Origin: Pseudomonas simiae
GTDB taxonomy: Bacteria; Pseudomonadota; Gammaproteobacteria; Pseudomonadales; Pseudomonadaceae
Direction of reading: 5' to 3'
Length of the DNA: 64,000 nt
Assembly: GCF_900111895.1 (NCBI RefSeq)
Contig: NZ_FOKB01000003.1
Coordinates: 346,589-410,588, forward strand
A program made the translations under genes and the position numbers. The stretch's first letter is position 1. Each line of letters starts with the position of its first letter. A model generated the notes under the pieces. That model had not been told where the DNA came from and ran no database searches. It saw nothing but the letters and a program-made list of their open reading frames with translations. Positions 61,331-64,000 of the stretch are shown here, piece by piece.

Positions 61331-63240
61331 CAGGACAGCGCCTCCAGCTCCGCTTGCAGGGTTTCGAGCAGTTCGAGGGCTTCCATCCAGGTTTCCTCCA
61401 ATTGCCCTTCGCGTACCTTGAGCTTGGCCTGTTCAGCCAGCAGGTCGCGCAACTCGTCCTTGCGGGCAGCCTCGTAGACGGCGCTGTCGCCCAGGCTGGT
61501 CTCGATCTTGGCCAGGCGCTCGTGCACCTTGCCCAACTCGGCTTCCAGCTTGTCGGCTTCACGCTTGTGCGGCGCCAATTGTTGGCGTAACGCAGCGGCA
61601 GCCTGACGTTGGGCTTTCTTGTCGGTCTTGTCGGGGTTGACCGGGGTATTGCTGACCGGCGCGTTGCGCAGGCGGTAATCCGTCAGCCAGCGCGCGTAGT
61701 CGTCCAGGTCACCGTCGAACTCTTCGACTTTACCGTCCGCCACCAGCAGGAAGTTGTCCGTGGTGCTCTTGAGCAAGTGGCGATCGTGAGACACCACCAG
61801 TACCGCACCGCTGAATTCCTGGAGGGCCATGGTCAGCGCCAGGCGCATTTCCAGGTCCAAGTGGTTGGTCGGTTCGTCGAGCAGCAACAGGTTCGGACGG
61901 TCCCAGGCGATCAATGCCAGGGCCAGGCGGGCTTTTTCGCCGCCGGAGAAGTTCAGCACTGGCTCGTCGATGCGCGCACCACGGAAGTCGAACCCCCCGA
62001 GGAAATCGCGCAGGGTCTGCTCGCGCTCGGTCGGCGCCAGACGCTGCAGGTGCAGCAACGGGCTAGCCTTGGAATCGAGAGAATCCAGCTGATGCTGGGC
62101 GAAGTAGCCCACCACCGTATTCTCGCCACGGGTCAGGCGGCCGGCCAGAGGCGAAAGCTCGCCCGACAGGTTCTTGATCAGTGTCGATTTACCCGCACCG
62201 TTGGGGCCGAGCAAACCGATGCGCGCACCCGGCGTGAGCTGCAGCTTCACTTTTTCCAGGATGGTTTTGTCGCCATAACCCAGGCGTGCATCGGAAAGAT
62301 CCAGCAGCGGGCTGGAGATCTTCACCGACTCGCGGAACACGAAGTCGAACGGCGAATCGACGTGCGCCGCCGACAGTTCCTCCATGCGCTCCAGGGCCTT
62401 GATCCGGCTCTGTGCCTGGCGGGCCTTGGTGGCCTGGGCCTTGAAGCGGGCGATGTAGCTTTCCATGTGCGCGCGCTGCGCCTGCTGCTTCTCGTAGGCC
62501 TGTTGTTGCTGGGCCAAGCGTTCGGCGCGAGCACGTTCGAACGCGGTGTAGCCGCCACGGTAGAGCGTGATTTTCTTTTGTTCGACGTGGGCAATGTTGT
62601 CGACCACGGCGTCGAGAAAATCCCGGTCGTGGGAGATCAGCAGCAAGGTGCCCTGATAATTCTTGAGGAAGTCTTCCAGCCACAGGATCGCATCGAGGTC
62701 CAAGTGGTTGGTCGGTTCGTCGAGCAGCAACAGGTCCGAAGGGCACATCAGCGCCTGTGCAAGGTTCAAGCGCATGCGCCAGCCGCCAGAGAAGTCGGCG
62801 ACCGGGCGGTCCATCTGTTCGTTGGTAAAACCAAGGCCGGCGAGCATCTTGCGGGCACGGGCGTCGGCGGTGTAGCCATCGGCGCTGTCCAACTCGGAAT
62901 GCAGGCGAGCCTGGGCGGCGCCGTCCTGGGCTTTCTCGGCCTCGGCCAGGTCGTGTTGCACCTGGCGCAGGCGCAGGTCGCCATCGAGCACGTAGTCGAT
63001 CGCGATGCGGTCCAGGGTGTCGATCTCCTGGCGCATATGGGCGATGCGCCAGTCGGCGGGCAGCAAGCAGTCCCCGGAATCCGGGGTCAGCTCACCCAGC
63101 AGCAGGGCGAACAACGTGGATTTGCCGGCGCCGTTGGCACCGATCAGGCCGGCTTTGTGACCGGCGTGCAGGGTCAGCTCGGCGTCTTCGAGAAGACGTT
63201 GCGGGCCACGCTGTAATGTTAGGCTTTGAAGTCGGATCAT
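61330..63240 (-). CDS. yheS: ABC-F ATPase YheS
   Basis: 636 residues, very like E. coli YheS along its length. Two ATPase domains: Walker A GANGAGKST and GPNGAGKST, signatures FSGGWRMRL and FSGGEKARL, Walker B LLLLDEPTNHLD twice. The inter-domain linker (about 240-300, with RFKAQATKARQAQSRIKALERME) and a C-terminal coiled coil (about 545-636) are present. ABC-F proteins bind the ribosomal E site and relieve stalled translation. No membrane domain. Confidence 0.94.
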   Translation of the reverse strand: MIRLQSLTLQRGPQRLLEDAELTLHAGHKAGLIGANGAGKSTLFALLLGELTPDSGDCLLPADWRIAHMRQEIDTLDRIAIDYVLDGDLRLRQVQHDLAEAEKAQDGAAQARLHSELDSADGYTADARARKMLAGLGFTNEQMDRPVADFSGGWRMRLNLAQALMCPSDLLLLDEPTNHLDLDAILWLEDFLKNYQGTLLLISHDRDFLDAVVDNIAHVEQKKITLYRGGYTAFERARAERLAQQQQAYEKQQAQRAHMESYIARFKAQATKARQAQSRIKALERMEELSAAHVDSPFDFVFRESVKISSPLLDLSDARLGYGDKTILEKVKLQLTPGARIGLLGPNGAGKSTLIKNLSGELSPLAGRLTRGENTVVGYFAQHQLDSLDSKASPLLHLQRLAPTEREQTLRDFLGGFDFRGARIDEPVLNFSGGEKARLALALIAWDRPNLLLLDEPTNHLDLEMRLALTMALQEFSGAVLVVSHDRHLLKSTTDNFLLVADGKVEEFDGDLDDYARWLTDYRLRNAPVSNTPVNPDKTDKKAQRQAAAALRQQLAPHKREADKLEAELGKVHERLAKIETSLGDSAVYEAARKDELRDLLAEQAKLKVREGQLEETWMEALELLETLQAELEALS

Positions 63241-63290
63241 AATGGCGGCGGAGTCTACCAGCTTCGTTGGCCGCTGGCTTGGGTGTGAAT

Positions 63291-63758
63291 ATGAACGCTG
63301 ACCTGTGGAGCTTTGCCCTCACGACCTACGCCCGTCCGGGTGTCGAAGCCGCATGCCTGCGTTTGCAGGAGCAAGGCGCAGATGTGTGCCTGTTGCTGTG
63401 TGGTGCGTGGTTGGAGCAGCGCGCTGTGGCAGTAACCACCGAGCGTCTGCAAGCGCTGAGACAGATTGCCAGGCCGTGGCGGACACAAGTGATCGAACCG
63501 TTACGTCGAGTACGCACACAATGGCGTGGCATGGCGCAGCAGGATGAAGATCTGGCGGGGTTACGCGAGCGGGTAAAGGCCCTGGAGCTGGACGCCGAAC
63601 GGCAGTTGCTGGCGCGACTGGAAGCACTGGCACAATCGTGGCCGGCAGGCGATGCGATGGACCCGCAACTGTGGCTGGAAGGACTGGCGGCTGAGGATGC
63701 CGCCAACCTTGACCACGGCGCGCTGCATCAGCTGCGCCCCGTGGCCACCAGCACTTAG
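63291..63758 (+). CDS. TIGR02444-family protein
   Basis: 155 residues starting MNADLWSFALTTYARPGVEAACLRLQEQGADVCLLLCGAWLEQR, the pattern of the TIGR02444 family (unknown function, common next to algP and yheS in Pseudomonas). Mainly helical, with AVTTERLQALRQIARPWRTQVIEPLRRVR conserved. Divergent from yheS and overlapping the end of algP by four bases. ATG 63291 is preferred over one at 63267. Confidence 0.85.
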   Translation: MNADLWSFALTTYARPGVEAACLRLQEQGADVCLLLCGAWLEQRAVAVTTERLQALRQIARPWRTQVIEPLRRVRTQWRGMAQQDEDLAGLRERVKALELDAERQLLARLEALAQSWPAGDAMDPQLWLEGLAAEDAANLDHGALHQLRPVATST

Positions 63759-64000
63759 GAAGCGCTGGTTGGGTTGGTGCTTGGCGCTACCGGAGCAGGG
63801 GTGCTGCTGGCCGGTGCAGTTGGGGCGGTGGATGCTACCGGGGCAGCAGCAGGTGTTGCTGGCTTGGCCGCTGCTGGTTTTGCGGCAGCTGGCTTGGCAG
63901 CGGCTGGCTTTGCAGCGGGTTTTGCCGCAGCAGGTTTAGCGGCTGGCTTGGCGGCTGGTTTGGCAGCAGCAGGTTTGGCAGCTGGCTTGGCGGCCGGTTT
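63755..64000 (-). CDS. algP: AlgP C-terminal KPAA-repeat tail (5' part outside window)
   Basis: 82 codons to the window edge with no start. The protein reads as repeats of KPAA and KPAAA (about eleven in the visible part), then a Pro/Ala/Ser/Thr-rich end PVASTAPTAPASSTPAPVAP. This is the histone-H1-like tail of AlgP (AlgR3), a DNA-binding protein linked to alginate gene control. Position beside TIGR02444 and yheS fits the P. aeruginosa order. The repeats are prone to length change by slippage. Confidence 0.85.
   Translation of the reverse strand, partial: KPAAKPAAKPAAAKPAAKPAAKPAAAKPAAKPAAAKPAAAKPAAAKPATPAAAPVASTAPTAPASSTPAPVAPSTNPTSAS

Noticed and set aside
61609..63216. Open frame of 535 codons on the plus strand
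   Set aside because: Antisense to yheS, a clear ABC-F gene.

Overview
The window is chromosomal DNA of a Pseudomonas, most likely of the fluorescens group. The evidence is the GC-rich third-position codon usage, the many REP-type hairpins built on GTGGGAGC...GCTCCCAC and GCGGGCAAGC, and a gene order that, from memory, follows the P. aeruginosa stretch from argA to algP. The order here is argA, argE, gcvT-gcvH, ubiI/ubiH/pepP, zapA-6S RNA, glpT, ubiD, rho, trxA, ppx, ppk, hemB, yheS, algP. No tRNA, rRNA, IS element, prophage or CRISPR array was seen.

Layout. 1-1.9 kb: start of an OprD-type porin divergent from an orphan TauA-like binding protein. 2-6.1 kb: arginine genes argA and argE, then a CYTH/CHAD triphosphatase. 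6.2-12.9 kb: an Lrp regulator divergent from a small ACT-like protein, an unlinked GspE-type ATPase, the SPFH/NfeD pair, two small exported proteins and a DegT-type aminotransferase. 13-17.5 kb: gcvT-gcvH (no gcvP) and an iron-type ABC binding protein and permease (no ATPase). 17.6-24 kb: the ubiquinone operon UPF0149-pepP-ubiH-DUF4442-ubiI, divergent from a ZapB-like gene, zapA, 6S RNA and 5-formyl-THF cyclo-ligase. 24-31.3 kb: EVE protein, a three-gene HlyD/RbbA-type exporter, a FliL-like protein and a quinone oxidoreductase. 31.5-38.9 kb: glpT behind a GlpR-like operator, ChaC, a divergent PagP, a flavin reductase coupled to ubiD, rho and trxA.

Two stretches look like additions to a conserved backbone. 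Between trxA and ppx (about 38.9-47.7 kb) lie a FadR-type regulator, a complete polar amino-acid-type ABC transporter and a chaperone-usher fimbrial operon with a DUF1120 subunit. Between ppx and ppk (about 49.2-51.3 kb) lie an exported 411-residue protein with cysteine-bracketed HAF-like repeats and a small exported cysteine-containing protein. Upstream of the 411-residue gene is a near-perfect las/lux-type dyad (49405-49424). This is the best candidate for an undescribed system: a possibly quorum-controlled pair of secreted proteins.

51.3-64 kb: ppk and hemB, a DedA protein, a fatty-acid-hydroxylase-type membrane enzyme, ElbB, an FTR1 iron permease fused to cytochrome c, LysE, an MscS-like channel coupled to YheS, a TIGR02444 protein and the repetitive C-terminus of AlgP cut by the window edge.

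All calls come from reading the sequence and from memory of protein families; no database search was run. Gene order in other species is recalled, not checked.
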